DNA from: Streptomyces rishiriensis
GTDB taxonomy: Bacteria; Actinomycetota; Actinomycetes; Streptomycetales; Streptomycetaceae
Assembly (NCBI RefSeq): GCF_030815485.1
Contig: NZ_JAUSWV010000002.1
Span: 7,316,001 to 7,380,000, forward strand
Reading direction: 5' to 3'
DNA: 64,000 nucleotides
Below, piece after piece: positions 1-8,870 of this stretch. A program made the position numbers and the translations under genes. The notes beneath the pieces are model-generated. The model ran no database searches. It was not told the origin of the DNA and was given only the letters and a program-made list of their open reading frames with translations. How positions within the stretch are numbered: position 1 is the stretch's first letter; every line of letters begins with the position of its first letter.

Positions 1-2664
1 CTCCTCAACGCCCGTTTCCAGGTCGTGGATTTCACCGGTCGGGCTGAGGAGCGGGCCGAGCTGGCCGCCTGGCGCGACGGCGACGCTCCACGCGCCGCCC
101 GCTGGCTGCACGGAGCCGGCGGCCAGGGCAAGACGCGGCTGGCCGCGCAGTTCGCGGCCGACAGCGCGTCGAGGGGCTGGAAGGTCGTCTCGGCCACCCA
201 CGGCGCCGGCACGATCCACCCGCACCCGGGAAGCCAGGACCTGCGGCTCGACGGCGCTGCGGGGCTCCTCCTGGTCGTCGACTACGCCGACCGCTGGCCC
301 CTGTCCCACCTGTCCTGGCTGTTCAGTAACAAGCTGCTGGACGGGCCCCTGCCGACCCGACTGCTGTTGCTGGCCCGGTCCGTCTCCCCCTGGCCCGCCG
401 TGCGCTCCGCGCTGGAGGACACCGGGACGGAGACAGGCGCCCTCGCGCTGTCACCGCTCGATGAGGGCCGCGGTGGACTCGCCGCCCGCCGAGCCATGTT
501 CACCGTCGCCCGCGACTGCTTCGCCGCCCGCTACGGTCTCGCCGACCCGGACGCCATCGTCGTACCCGGCTATCTGGACCGGTCGGACTTCGGCCTGATC
601 CTGGCGCTGCACATGGCCGCGCTGGTGGCCGTCGACGCCCACGTCCGCGGCGGCAGCCCGCCGAAGGACATGGCGGGCCTGTCCGCGTATCTGCTCGACC
701 GCGAACGCAGGCATTGGACCCGGCTCCACGAACTGCGCCTGGAAGGCCTGGAGTACGAGACCCCGCCCGGCGCCATGAGCCAGGTGGTCTTCACCGCCGC
801 GCTCACCGGCGCGACCACGCACCGCGACGGCACGGCCCTGCTCGGTGGCCTCGGCATGGAGCGCCCCGCGCGCCTCCTGGCCGATCACGCCACCTGCTAT
901 CCGCCCGAGGAGCCCGGCGCGGTCCTCGAACCCCTCTACCCCGACCGGCTCGCCGAGGACTTCCTCGCCCTGACCCTTCCCGGCCACGACACGAGCGACT
1001 ACCCCACGGCTCCCTGGGCGCCGGACGTCATCGGCACGCTCGTCGCCCGCGACCCGGACGGCTCGCCGCCCGCTCATCTGGCCCGTGCCCTGACCTTCCT
1101 GGCCTCCACGGCGGCACCGCACCGCTGGCCGCACGCCGCCCGCCACCTGGAGACCCTGCTGCGCACCGACCCGGCCCTGGCCGTCGCCGCGGGCGGCGCG
1201 GCCCTGACCACGCTGGCCGCGGTCGACCTCGACACCGAGGTGCTGGAGGCGGTCGAGGCGCACTTCCCCCACCGCGGACAGGCAGATCTCGACGCCGGAA
1301 TCGCCGCTGTCACCGAGCGCCTCGCCGCACGCCGTCTCCCCGCCACCCAGGACCCCTCCGCGCACGCCCGGCTGTACCAGAACCTCGGGTTCCGGCTGAT
1401 GCGGGCGGGCCATCGGGAGGACGCCGTGGCCGCGGCCGAGAAGGCGGTCGCCGTCCTGCGCAAGCTCGCGGCCGTCGACGCCGCCGCACATCGGCCGGCG
1501 CTCGCCATGGCCCTGGCCCAGTTGAGCGAGCGGGCTCATGCGGCGGACCGCACGGAGGCGAGCCGCCACGCCGCCGAAGAGGCCGTCGGTCTCTTTCGAG
1601 GACTGGCGGCCACGGACCCCACAGCGCACGAACCCGGCCTCGCGCTGTCGCTCTCCCACCTGGGCGTCACCCTCTCCGAGGCCAGGGACCCCGAAGCGGC
1701 CCTCGCCGTGACCCAGCGGGCGATGGGCATCTTCCAGCGGCTGGCGGTCACCGACCCCGAGAGCTACGGCCCGGGTCTGGCCGTGACCCTGATCAACGAG
1801 GCCGTTCTGTGCCGGCAGCAGCGTCGCTGGTCGGACGCCCGGACGGCTGCCGAACGGGCGGTGGCGCTCATCCGGCGCCTGGTGGCCGCCGGACCCGCGG
1901 CCTCCAGGTCCGAACTCGACCGGTCCGTCGCGGTGGACGAGTCCGACCTGGCGACGGCCCTGTCCATTCTCGGGCTGCTGCTGTGGGGCGCACGCCGCCG
2001 TGACGATTCCCTTGCCGCCCTGCGGGAGGCGGTCTACATCAGATGCCGGCTGGCGACGGCCAACCCCACCGCCCATGAACACGCTCTGGCCGACGACCTC
2101 TCCTTCCTCGGCATCTATCTCGCGCAGAGCGGCCTCGCCGAGGAGGCGCTGGCCGTGACCGCGCAGAGCGTGGAGATCTACCAGCGCCTCGCGTCGCAGA
2201 ACCCGGGGGCGTTCGAGGGGCCACTGCGCAGGGCGCACGAGGCCTGCGGGACCCTCCGCGAGCGGATGAGCGGAACTCCCGCTGAAACCGACAGGACCTG
2301 GACGCTGGAGGCGCACTATGCGGCGCTCCTCAACCAGGACGAGGTCTGGCAGGACGCCCAGGACCGCCGCCATCGCCTGGACGACATGGACCCCCGCTAC
2401 AGCGGCAACGTGCTGCGGTTCCTGCTCCGGCAGGCCGACGTCCTCTTCGAGGGGCTGTTGCACGGGCTCGGCGCCTCCCCCGATTCGCTCGGCCGATGGG
2501 CCGGCGAGACCGCCGAGGCCTGGCTCGCCCGGCAACCGCTCGTCGTCGCCCTGCGCCGCCGCTCGGAGGGCAAACCGGCCCGACCGGCACTCTGCTATTG
2601 CGGGTACGCCATTCAGCCCGAGTGGAATCATGATCATTGCTATCCCGGCATCATCGTCGACTGA
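1..2664 (+). CDS. STAND-type P-loop NTPase with TPR-like repeats (5' end outside window)
   Basis: The open frame runs in from the left edge, so the true start is not visible; the first in-frame GTG is at 25. Counting from there, a Walker A motif GAGGQGKT lies near residue 31 and a Walker B-like LLLVVDYAD near residue 81, the layout of STAND/NACHT-like signalling ATPases. Roughly residues 445-730 hold alpha-helical repeats of about 50 residues (pattern A..LG..L...G....A....A...Y..LA...P) that read as tetratricopeptide repeats and would be the sensor or scaffold. The last 25 residues carry a Cys/His cluster (CYCG...HDHC) that could bind zinc. It sits 35 bp upstream of a helicase gene on the same strand, suggesting an operon. 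Whether an effector domain precedes the ATPase cannot be seen. Function is inferred; a defence or conflict role is only a hypothesis. Confidence 0.75.
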   Translation, partial: LLNARFQVVDFTGRAEERAELAAWRDGDAPRAARWLHGAGGQGKTRLAAQFAADSASRGWKVVSATHGAGTIHPHPGSQDLRLDGAAGLLLVVDYADRWPLSHLSWLFSNKLLDGPLPTRLLLLARSVSPWPAVRSALEDTGTETGALALSPLDEGRGGLAARRAMFTVARDCFAARYGLADPDAIVVPGYLDRSDFGLILALHMAALVAVDAHVRGGSPPKDMAGLSAYLLDRERRHWTRLHELRLEGLEYETPPGAMSQVVFTAALTGATTHRDGTALLGGLGMERPARLLADHATCYPPEEPGAVLEPLYPDRLAEDFLALTLPGHDTSDYPTAPWAPDVIGTLVARDPDGSPPAHLARALTFLASTAAPHRWPHAARHLETLLRTDPALAVAAGGAALTTLAAVDLDTEVLEAVEAHFPHRGQADLDAGIAAVTERLAARRLPATQDPSAHARLYQNLGFRLMRAGHREDAVAAAEKAVAVLRKLAAVDAAAHRPALAMALAQLSERAHAADRTEASRHAAEEAVGLFRGLAATDPTAHEPGLALSLSHLGVTLSEARDPEAALAVTQRAMGIFQRLAVTDPESYGPGLAVTLINEAVLCRQQRRWSDARTAAERAVALIRRLVAAGPAASRSELDRSVAVDESDLATALSILGLLLWGARRRDDSLAALREAVYIRCRLATANPTAHEHALADDLSFLGIYLAQSGLAEEALAVTAQSVEIYQRLASQNPGAFEGPLRRAHEACGTLRERMSGTPAETDRTWTLEAHYAALLNQDEVWQDAQDRRHRLDDMDPRYSGNVLRFLLRQADVLFEGLLHGLGASPDSLGRWAGETAEAWLARQPLVVALRRRSEGKPARPALCYCGYAIQPEWNHDHCYPGIIVD

Positions 2665-2699
2665 ACAGCGCTGCCGACCGGGTGGACGGGGGGAGACTA

Positions 2700-5600
2700 G
2701 TGGGGGACAAGGCCGAACTCGGTCCGACGGTGGTGGAGGTCGTCGGGGAGCGCTGGGGCGTGGTCCTGCCCGCCGACGGTCTCATCGCCCGTTTCGGCGA
2801 ACCCGGTTGGAGCTACGAGGAGGAGGTGGCGCGCCCCTGCCCCGGGTGCGACGGCCGGCTGCACTCGCTGCGCAGACCGTACGAGTCGGCGGGGAAGGTC
2901 TACCGGTACGTGGCCGTCGTCTGCCCGGCCTGTCCGGCGGCATACACGCTCGGCGACCTGGGCGTGAAGACCTACGACAAGCTGTCCGCGCGGCCCGGGG
3001 CGGTGAAGCCGGACGCGGTGGAGCCGGACGCGGTGGAGCCCGGCGAGGCGAACAAGCGCGGTGCCGCGCCCTCGGCGCGGGCGCCGCACCGGGCGGGCGC
3101 GGCGGGGCCGACGCGGACGCGTGTGAAGGTGACAGCACGGACGAGCCCGGCACGGCTGTCCGAAGGGGCGCGAGGAATCGAACGGTTCCTCGGTCCGTGC
3201 CCTACCGGGCCGGGCGTCACCATCACCGTCGTCGCGGGTTCACCCGACCCTGCCTGGCCGGCGGACCTCCCGTTACCGACCGAGCCGGAGCAGCGCCGGC
3301 TGTTCTGGCGCAAGGTGACCGACCCCGCCTGGCGGCCGCCCGAGGGGGCGGTGACGGCGGCCGACGACATCCGGATCATCCTGCCCGAGGGCCCCGCCTT
3401 CGCCGACTTGCGCGCCCACCTGGCCGAGAGGGGCATCGCCTTCCGCGGCGTCCGGCACTGGGTGGAGGACGAACAGGTCGGCACGGTGGGCGAGTTCGGC
3501 AGCCCCACGCAGCTGGTGGCCCACCCCGCCCGCGCGTTCGCGGGCCTGGGGTCCCCCATTCCGCCCACGCCCGTCGCGGGACCCGGGGCGCACGCCGCCC
3601 GGGACGCCTTCGAGGCCCAGTGGGATGCCCTGGCGGACCTGCCGGACGCCGACGAGGCCTCGTACGTACCGGTCACCGACCTGGTTCCCGAGGACTGGGC
3701 CCGGCTGTTGCCGCACCCCGCCTTCAACCCGGCCCAGTCCGACGCCGTTCCCGCCCTGCTGGAGGGCGACGGGCATGTGATGGTCGTCGCTCCCACCGGC
3801 GCGGGCAAGACACCCATCGGCATGGTGGCCGCGCTGCGAGCCCATGCGCAGGGCCGCAAGGCGGCCTGGCTCGTCCCCCAGCGGTCGCTCACCGACGAAC
3901 TCGACCGCGAACTGGAGAACTGGCGACGGCACGGCATCGGCGTCGTCCGGCTCACGGGCGAGTACGCCACCGACACCGAACTCGTCCGCGAGGCCGACAT
4001 CTGGGTCGCCACGACCGAGAAGTTCGAGGCGATCTGCCGAAACGGGTCGCTGGGCGGCGTCCTCGCCGAGGTCGGCGTTCTGGTCGTCGACGAGATCCAC
4101 CTGCTCGGTGACCCGGCGCGAGGCGCCGTGCTGGAAGCGGTGCTCACGCGGGTACGCGAGGACAGTGCCCAGACCCGCATCGTCGGACTGTCGGCGACCG
4201 TGGCCAACGCCGACGAGGTCGCCGACTGGCTGGGGGCCAGGCTGATCCGTACGGCATGGCGGCCGACCCGCCTGACCTGGCAGATCCCGCTGCTGCCCGC
4301 TGCCCGCTGCCCGCGACGGCGAACGCCCCATGCGGTCCACCGCTGCGCGGACCGCCGCCGCCGTACGGCTGGTCCGGACCGTGACCGACGAGGACGGCAG
4401 CGTGCTCGTCTTCTGCAGCAGCAAGCGCGGGGTGCGCGCGACGGCACTCGCCATCGCCGCGGACCGCGGGGTCCCGACACGCGGCGTCGACGCGGACGAC
4501 ACGGAACTCGTCGAGCGGCTGTGCGGCAGCGCCGGCGTGGGGCTGCACTACCGCGACTGGCCCTACAAGCGCGAGGCCGAGAAGGCCTTCCGGGCCCGTG
4601 AGAGCGACGTCCTGGTCGCGACCTCCACCGTGGCGGCCGGGGTGAACCTCCCCGCCCGCGCCGTCGTCGTGCGCGACGGCCGCCTCGGCCGGGATCGGAT
4701 CGAGGTGTCCATGGTGCAGCAGATGTTCGGCCGCGCCGGACGGGTCGGGGCGGGGGAGCGGGAGGGCTGGGCCTATCTGCTGGCGGACGAGACGGAACGC
4801 CCCGTGTGGCAGGCTCGGCTGACCGCCGGCTACACCGTGCGTTCGCGCATCGGTGACCGGCTGCCCGACCACGTGCTGGCCGAACTCGTGCAAGGACGCG
4901 TGACCTCGCTGGAGGAGGCCGAGGACTGGTGGACCGACACCTTCGCCTTCCATCAGGGGCACGACAGTGTCGAGCCGCTCCACGACGCCGTGGTCTACCT
5001 GGAGGAGGCCGGCTTCCTGCGCCGGCACGGCGGACCCAGGGGCGACACGTTCCTGGAACCGACCGAACGGGGGACGCTGACCAGCCGCTTCATGGTGGAC
5101 GCCGTCCTGGCGCACGAGCTGTCGGAAGCGGTACGCGACCTCCCCGTACCGGAGGACCCCGACCACGCCGAAGAGACTCTGACGAGACTGCTGGCCACCC
5201 GGCTGCCGGACCTGGCGGAGGCCGCGTTCAGTGACCGCGCCCGTGTCACGTTGCGCAGGGTGCTGCGTCACCAGGGCCGGGCGGAGGAGCCTGAGTCCGA
5301 TCAGGAACCACCGGACAAGGACGAGGGACTGCTGCCGGGAGACCTGGCGCACGCGGTGCTGCTGCTGGTCGCCACCAGCCCCCAGGCGTTCGCCGCGCGC
5401 GCGGGGTACGTGCTCGGCATCCCGGCCGACAGCCTGACGGCCGTCCTCGACGAGGCCCAGCGGTATCTGGCCTGGCTGGGCGCCCAGGGGGAGTTGGGCA
5501 CCGTTCATCCCTGGGCGGCGGTCGTGGCCGCCGACCTCGCCGAACGCATCCGCTGGCGCGCTCTCGGCCCCGAGCGGGGCGCCGGCCGGCTGCTGTGGAT

Positions 5601-6012
5601 GTGCGGCCGGATGGCCACACCGCAGCTGGCGCCGCGTCTCGTGCCCCGTATGTGGCGCGCGGCGCGCGATCGCGGTATCGGGGCCCCCGACTGGGCCGGC
5701 ACCGTCCCGCCGCGCGACAGCGCGATCGCACCGGCGCGATACCAGACCCTGCTCAAGCAGCGCGCCACCGGATCCGCCTTCACGACCCGGCGCTCCGGCT
5801 CACTCGGTGTGGAAGCCCCGCACGGCGCGGTGATCTGCCTCTGGGACGGCACGACGACGATCCGGTACGTCTCCGACGGCGCCCCCGCCCTGGTCGACTA
5901 CCCGCCGGGCCGTCGCGATGACTCTTCGAGAGGCCGGCGAGGAGGCGCCGTCTTCACTCGCGGCGACCGCCACGCGACAGGGTGGCTCGCGTCGTACAAC
6001 GGGCTCTCCTGA
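2700..6012 (+). pseudogene. Zinc-ribbon Ski2-like SF2 helicase, reading frame broken by a 7-bp repeat
   Basis: GTG at 2700 follows a GGGGGGAG ribosome site and gives the best start. The N-terminus has a zinc-ribbon pattern (CPGC, then CPAC about 40 residues on). The helicase core follows: motif I APTGAGKT (about 3793-3816), motif II DEIH (about 4090), motif III SAT, then in another frame VFCSSK, a TSTVAAGVN block and motif VI QMFGRAGR, as in Ski2/Brr2-like DNA or RNA helicases. Frame 3 carries everything up to about 4310 and frame 1 carries the rest to the stop at 6012. The switch falls on three perfect copies of GCTGCCC; with two copies the frame is continuous and the product would be about 1,120 residues. 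As written, the upstream frame stops at 4601. A TTA leucine codon at 3273 makes translation potentially bldA-dependent. It is probably co-transcribed with the preceding STAND gene. Partner and substrate are unknown. Confidence 0.75.
4292..4312 (+). repeat. Three tandem copies of GCTGCCC causing a +1 frameshift in the helicase
   Basis: Three perfect 7-bp units run head to tail at 4292-4298, 4299-4305 and 4306-4312, with partial units on both sides. Seven bases shift the frame by one, exactly the offset between the two halves of the helicase. Removing one unit joins ...PLLPAAR directly to DGERPMRST in one open frame. This is what polymerase slippage would produce; a sequencing artefact in a GC-rich repeat is the alternative. 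Confidence 0.85.
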
Positions 6013-6059
6013 CAACGGGACGCAAGGTGCGCTGCCCCCGTGGCGGCAGCCGGTCATGA

Positions 6060-6431
6060 CACCGGAGCTTCGCCCCTGAGCAGTCTGCCCTCGTACGCTC
6101 GGCGATCCGCGTGTACGAGGACATCCGGCCGGAGGTCGCCGAGGCCCGCCCCTTCTGGCCGCTCGGGCTGCCGGCCTGGGACGACGCCTGGATCGCCCAC
6201 GGCCTTCGCGGCCGGGAGTCCGCCTATCTGGCGGTGTGGCGCAGGGGCGCCGGCAGCCGAAGCCGCACGCTCGGCCTTCCCCACCTGAGGGGCGTTGCGC
6301 TCGTCCCGCAGGTACTGCACTCCGGCCCGTCCGGGGTCCCCGTGCGGTGGGACGCGGCTGACGGCGCGTTGACCGTGTCCCTGCCCGCCCCCGACACGGC
6401 CGCGCTGCTCCGGTTGGGCGCCGTCCGCTGA
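6060..6431 (+). pseudogene. C-terminal remnant of a GH36 alpha-galactosidase
   Basis: After a stop at 6057 the frame reads EQSALVRSAIRVYEDIRPEV, then PFWPLGLPAWDD, then AYLAVWRRG, and ends in a beta-sandwich-like tail finishing at 6431. This matches the conserved C-terminal part of actinobacterial GH36 melibiases (KEIRP..FWPLGLP.WDD.W...GL......LAVWRRG). Full enzymes have roughly 700 residues; only about 120 remain, without the catalytic aspartates. No ribosome site precedes it. The fragment lies 48 bp after the helicase stop, so the helicase/STAND block probably inserted into or deleted most of this gene. Identification is from remembered family pattern, not a search. Confidence 0.7.
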
Positions 6432-6702
6432 GGCGGCGGCCGTGCCCTCGGCCTGGTGACCCGCGGTGGCGCCGGACGTCGACGTGGCCACGTCGATCGA
6501 GTCGACCGCGCTGTCGCGCTGTCGTCGCTGTCGTCACTGGTGCAGGCGCCGTAGCCGATCCGGTTGACGCCCGGGGAGACGCGGGGGCTCGGTCGGTGGG
6601 GGCGCCGTCGCGCGGGCCGGTGGAGTGGCGGGGCAACGGTGCCGGCGCCGGGGCGAGCTGCGAAGTCGCACGATGCGCATCCGAGCGCGGCGAAAATGTC
6701 TG
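6432..6702. other. Intergenic stretch without a supported gene
   Basis: Between the alpha-galactosidase remnant and the tannase operator the third-position bias expected of Streptomyces genes is not convincing in any frame. A minus-strand frame across part of it (reading VNRIGYGACTSDDSDDS) could be decayed coding sequence, but has no start, ribosome site or recognisable domain. Short GCTGTCGTC-type repeats occur around 6510-6540. Confidence 0.4.
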
Positions 6703-6740
6703 CAAGATTGCTGTGCATATTGTTAACAATCTTGTAGCGT
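6703..6740 (+). promoter_or_regulatory. Palindromic operator/promoter upstream of the tannase gene
   Basis: An AT-rich island contains the perfect 12-bp palindrome ATTGTTAACAAT (6719-6730) nested in a wider inverted repeat CAAGATTG (6703-6710) / CAATCTTG (6727-6734). A -10-like TAGCGT follows at 6735-6740, about 60 bp upstream of the tannase start. Such dyads are bound by MarR-, GntR- or LacI-type repressors; which one acts here is not shown and no regulator gene is adjacent. Confidence 0.55.
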
Positions 6741-6801
6741 GCGTCACGCCTCGACGGCGAGGCATCGACGAAGCACTTCGTGCTCGATGAGGGGAGACCC
6801 C

Positions 6802-8613
6802 ATGCAGCGGCAGTCCGCGTCCCTTGGACGCGAGGCCCTCACCCACCCGGCGGGGACGCGGGAGGGACGCCCGGTGGCCCGCACACATCTCTTGAGAGGC
6901 GCGGCGCTGGCGGGCTCCCTCGCGCTCACCACCGCTGTGCTGCCGACCTCCGTCGCGCTGGCCGCCGCCGGTGAGTCCGCCGCACAGCACCGCGGCCGTG
7001 CCGCGGACCGGCAGGACACCGCGCTGGCCTTCGACTCCGCCGCCTACACGACGATCTCTGTCACCGTCGACGGGCAACCGGTGAACGTGCGCTGGTACAA
7101 GGAGATCTGCTACGTCGCCGCCCCGGTCGCCGCGGCGGCGCAACAGGCCGGCGGCCCCGGCGGCGGCACCACCACGATCCCCAACACCGCCTGCGGCTAC
7201 CAGAGCATGAACGTGTTCGTCCCCGAGAGCGCCTTCGGCGATCAGCGGACGCCGGTCTACCTCGCGCTGAACAACAGCGGCTGGAAGGCCAGTTACATCA
7301 AGGCGAGTGTGACCGACGGCGGCTCCTACGACAGCGCGACGAGCAACGTCGGCGCCGCTCTGAAGGCCGGGTACGTCTTCGCCGACGTCGCCAACCGAAG
7401 CCGCGGGCTGACAGGCGCCGACGGCTCGTCCCCCGGCAAGGCCCCCGCGGCAGTGGTCGACGCCAAGGCGGCCGTCCGCTACCTGCGTCTCAACGACGCC
7501 ACGATGCCCGGCAGCGCCGAGCGGATCGTCGTCAACGGCACCAGCGGCGGCGGCGCACTGGTGTCGATCCTGGGCGCCTCCGGCAACAGCGGCGAGTACG
7601 ACCCCTACCTCGCCGCCATCGGCGCCGCCGGCATCGACGCCAAGGGCCGCAGCACCCTGCGCGACGACGTCTTCGCGGTCAACGCCTACTGCCCGATCAC
7701 CGACCTCGGCAACGCCGACGCGGCCTACGAGTGGCTCTACAACATCCTCGCCACCCGCGACACCACCGGTGCGAACCCCTCACCCACGGACGCCGCCGCG
7801 ATCGCGGCCCGGTTCCCCGCGTACGAGCAGAGCCTCGGGCTGCGCAACCCCGACGGCTCCCGGCTCACCGCCGCGACCATGCTCGACGCCATCAATAAGG
7901 AGGTCATCCGCTCCGCGGAGACCTATGTGAAGGCCGACCCCGCACACACGATCCCGCCGCTGGGCGGCACCTTCGAGATCCAGTCGGGAGGCCCGGGAGG
8001 CCCGCCCACCACGAAGTCGTACGTCAACGACTGGATCGACCTCGACACCACCACCGGCACGGTGCGCTCCGTCGACATGACGAGGTACCTCGCCTTCGTC
8101 GCCACCCAGGCCACTCTCAAGACGACCCCCGCCTTCGACGCCGTGGGCGTCAACGGGAACACGACCAGCGGCACCGAGACCAACCTCTTCGGACCGCCGG
8201 CCCAGAAGTACATGAACTACACCGAGTACGGCTGGAACCACAACGACGTCGCCGGCGACGGCAGCGGCATCGACGACACCGGGCTGACCTGGGACCAGTA
8301 CACCGGCAAGAAGAGCACCACCGTCGACGACCAGGTACACCTCGTCGACCCGATGGACTTCGTCGGCACCGGCGCCGACACCGCGCCGAACTGGTACATC
8401 CGCAACGGCACCCGCGACCGGGACACCGCGTTCACCGTCTCGGTCAACCTCGACCGGGCGCTCGCCGCGGACAAGCAGGTCAAGGACCTCAACTACCGGC
8501 TCGCCTGGAACCAGCCGCACGCCGGCAACTACGACGTACCCGAGGCCATGGCCTGGATCGCCGACGTCGTCCGCAAGGCCGGCAACCCGCTCGTCTCCGG
8601 ACAGCGCGGATAG
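6802..8613 (+). CDS. Secreted subtype-B tannase / feruloyl-esterase-like alpha/beta hydrolase
   Basis: Predicted exported esterase that hydrolyses galloyl or related phenolic esters outside the cell. After a signal sequence (LLRGAALAGSLALTTAVLPTS...ALAAA) the protein follows subtype-B tannase order: YTTISVTVDG, WYKEICYVA, QSMNVFVPE, nucleophile elbow NGTSGGGALVS (serine about residue 254), FAVNAYCPITDL with AYEWLY, and a C-terminal catalytic-histidine block QPHAGNYD. ATG 6802 follows GGGGAGA; GTG 6874, preceded by GGAGGG with good spacing, would give a shorter and more usual 33-residue signal peptide and may be the real start. A palindromic operator lies upstream and a strong hairpin terminator downstream, so it is probably monocistronic and induced by substrate. 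Family assignment is firm, exact substrate inferred. Confidence 0.85.
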   Translation: MQRQSASLGREALTHPAGTREGRPVARTHLLRGAALAGSLALTTAVLPTSVALAAAGESAAQHRGRAADRQDTALAFDSAAYTTISVTVDGQPVNVRWYKEICYVAAPVAAAAQQAGGPGGGTTTIPNTACGYQSMNVFVPESAFGDQRTPVYLALNNSGWKASYIKASVTDGGSYDSATSNVGAALKAGYVFADVANRSRGLTGADGSSPGKAPAAVVDAKAAVRYLRLNDATMPGSAERIVVNGTSGGGALVSILGASGNSGEYDPYLAAIGAAGIDAKGRSTLRDDVFAVNAYCPITDLGNADAAYEWLYNILATRDTTGANPSPTDAAAIAARFPAYEQSLGLRNPDGSRLTAATMLDAINKEVIRSAETYVKADPAHTIPPLGGTFEIQSGGPGGPPTTKSYVNDWIDLDTTTGTVRSVDMTRYLAFVATQATLKTTPAFDAVGVNGNTTSGTETNLFGPPAQKYMNYTEYGWNHNDVAGDGSGIDDTGLTWDQYTGKKSTTVDDQVHLVDPMDFVGTGADTAPNWYIRNGTRDRDTAFTVSVNLDRALAADKQVKDLNYRLAWNQPHAGNYDVPEAMAWIADVVRKAGNPLVSGQRG

Positions 8614-8647
8614 CCGGACCGGGCCGCGCCGCGCGACCGCCGGGGGC

Positions 8648-8681
8648 CTGTGCCGCGACGCCGTCCTGCGTCGCGGCACAG
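8648..8681 (+). terminator. Hairpin terminator after the tannase gene
   Basis: A perfect 14-bp stem, CTGTGCCGCGACGC (8648-8661) against GCGTCGCGGCACAG (8668-8681), with a six-base loop, starts 35 bp after the tannase stop. No U-tract follows, as is usual in Streptomyces. Confidence 0.75.
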
Positions 8682-8870
8682 CGGTGCCCGTCCGCTCGCC
8701 GTCGTGGTGCGTCCTGGAACCGTCCGGTACCCGTAGTCGTCCCGGCTGCCGGTCGGGTTCCCGAGCAGGTCGTGTGGCGTGAGTCACTGTCCTTTCGGTG
8801 AGGCGAGGGCCCGGTGCGCGTCCGTACCCCCTGATGACGATCGGACGTCGGGTGCAAAGATGGGCGCGCT

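Noticed and set aside
451..2637. Long minus-strand open frame opposite the STAND gene
   Set aside because: It mirrors the coding strand of a gene with clear P-loop and repeats; its translation is Gly/Arg/Val-rich with no domain, as expected for an antisense shadow in high-GC DNA.
2972..4502. Long minus-strand frames opposite the helicase
   Set aside because: The translation is Ser/Arg/Ala-rich without motifs; helicase motifs on the plus strand account for the region.
6224..6718. Minus-strand frame reading VNRIGYGACTSDDSDDS
   Set aside because: No ribosome site, low-complexity Arg/Pro/Ser content and overlap with the alpha-galactosidase remnant; left as unassigned.
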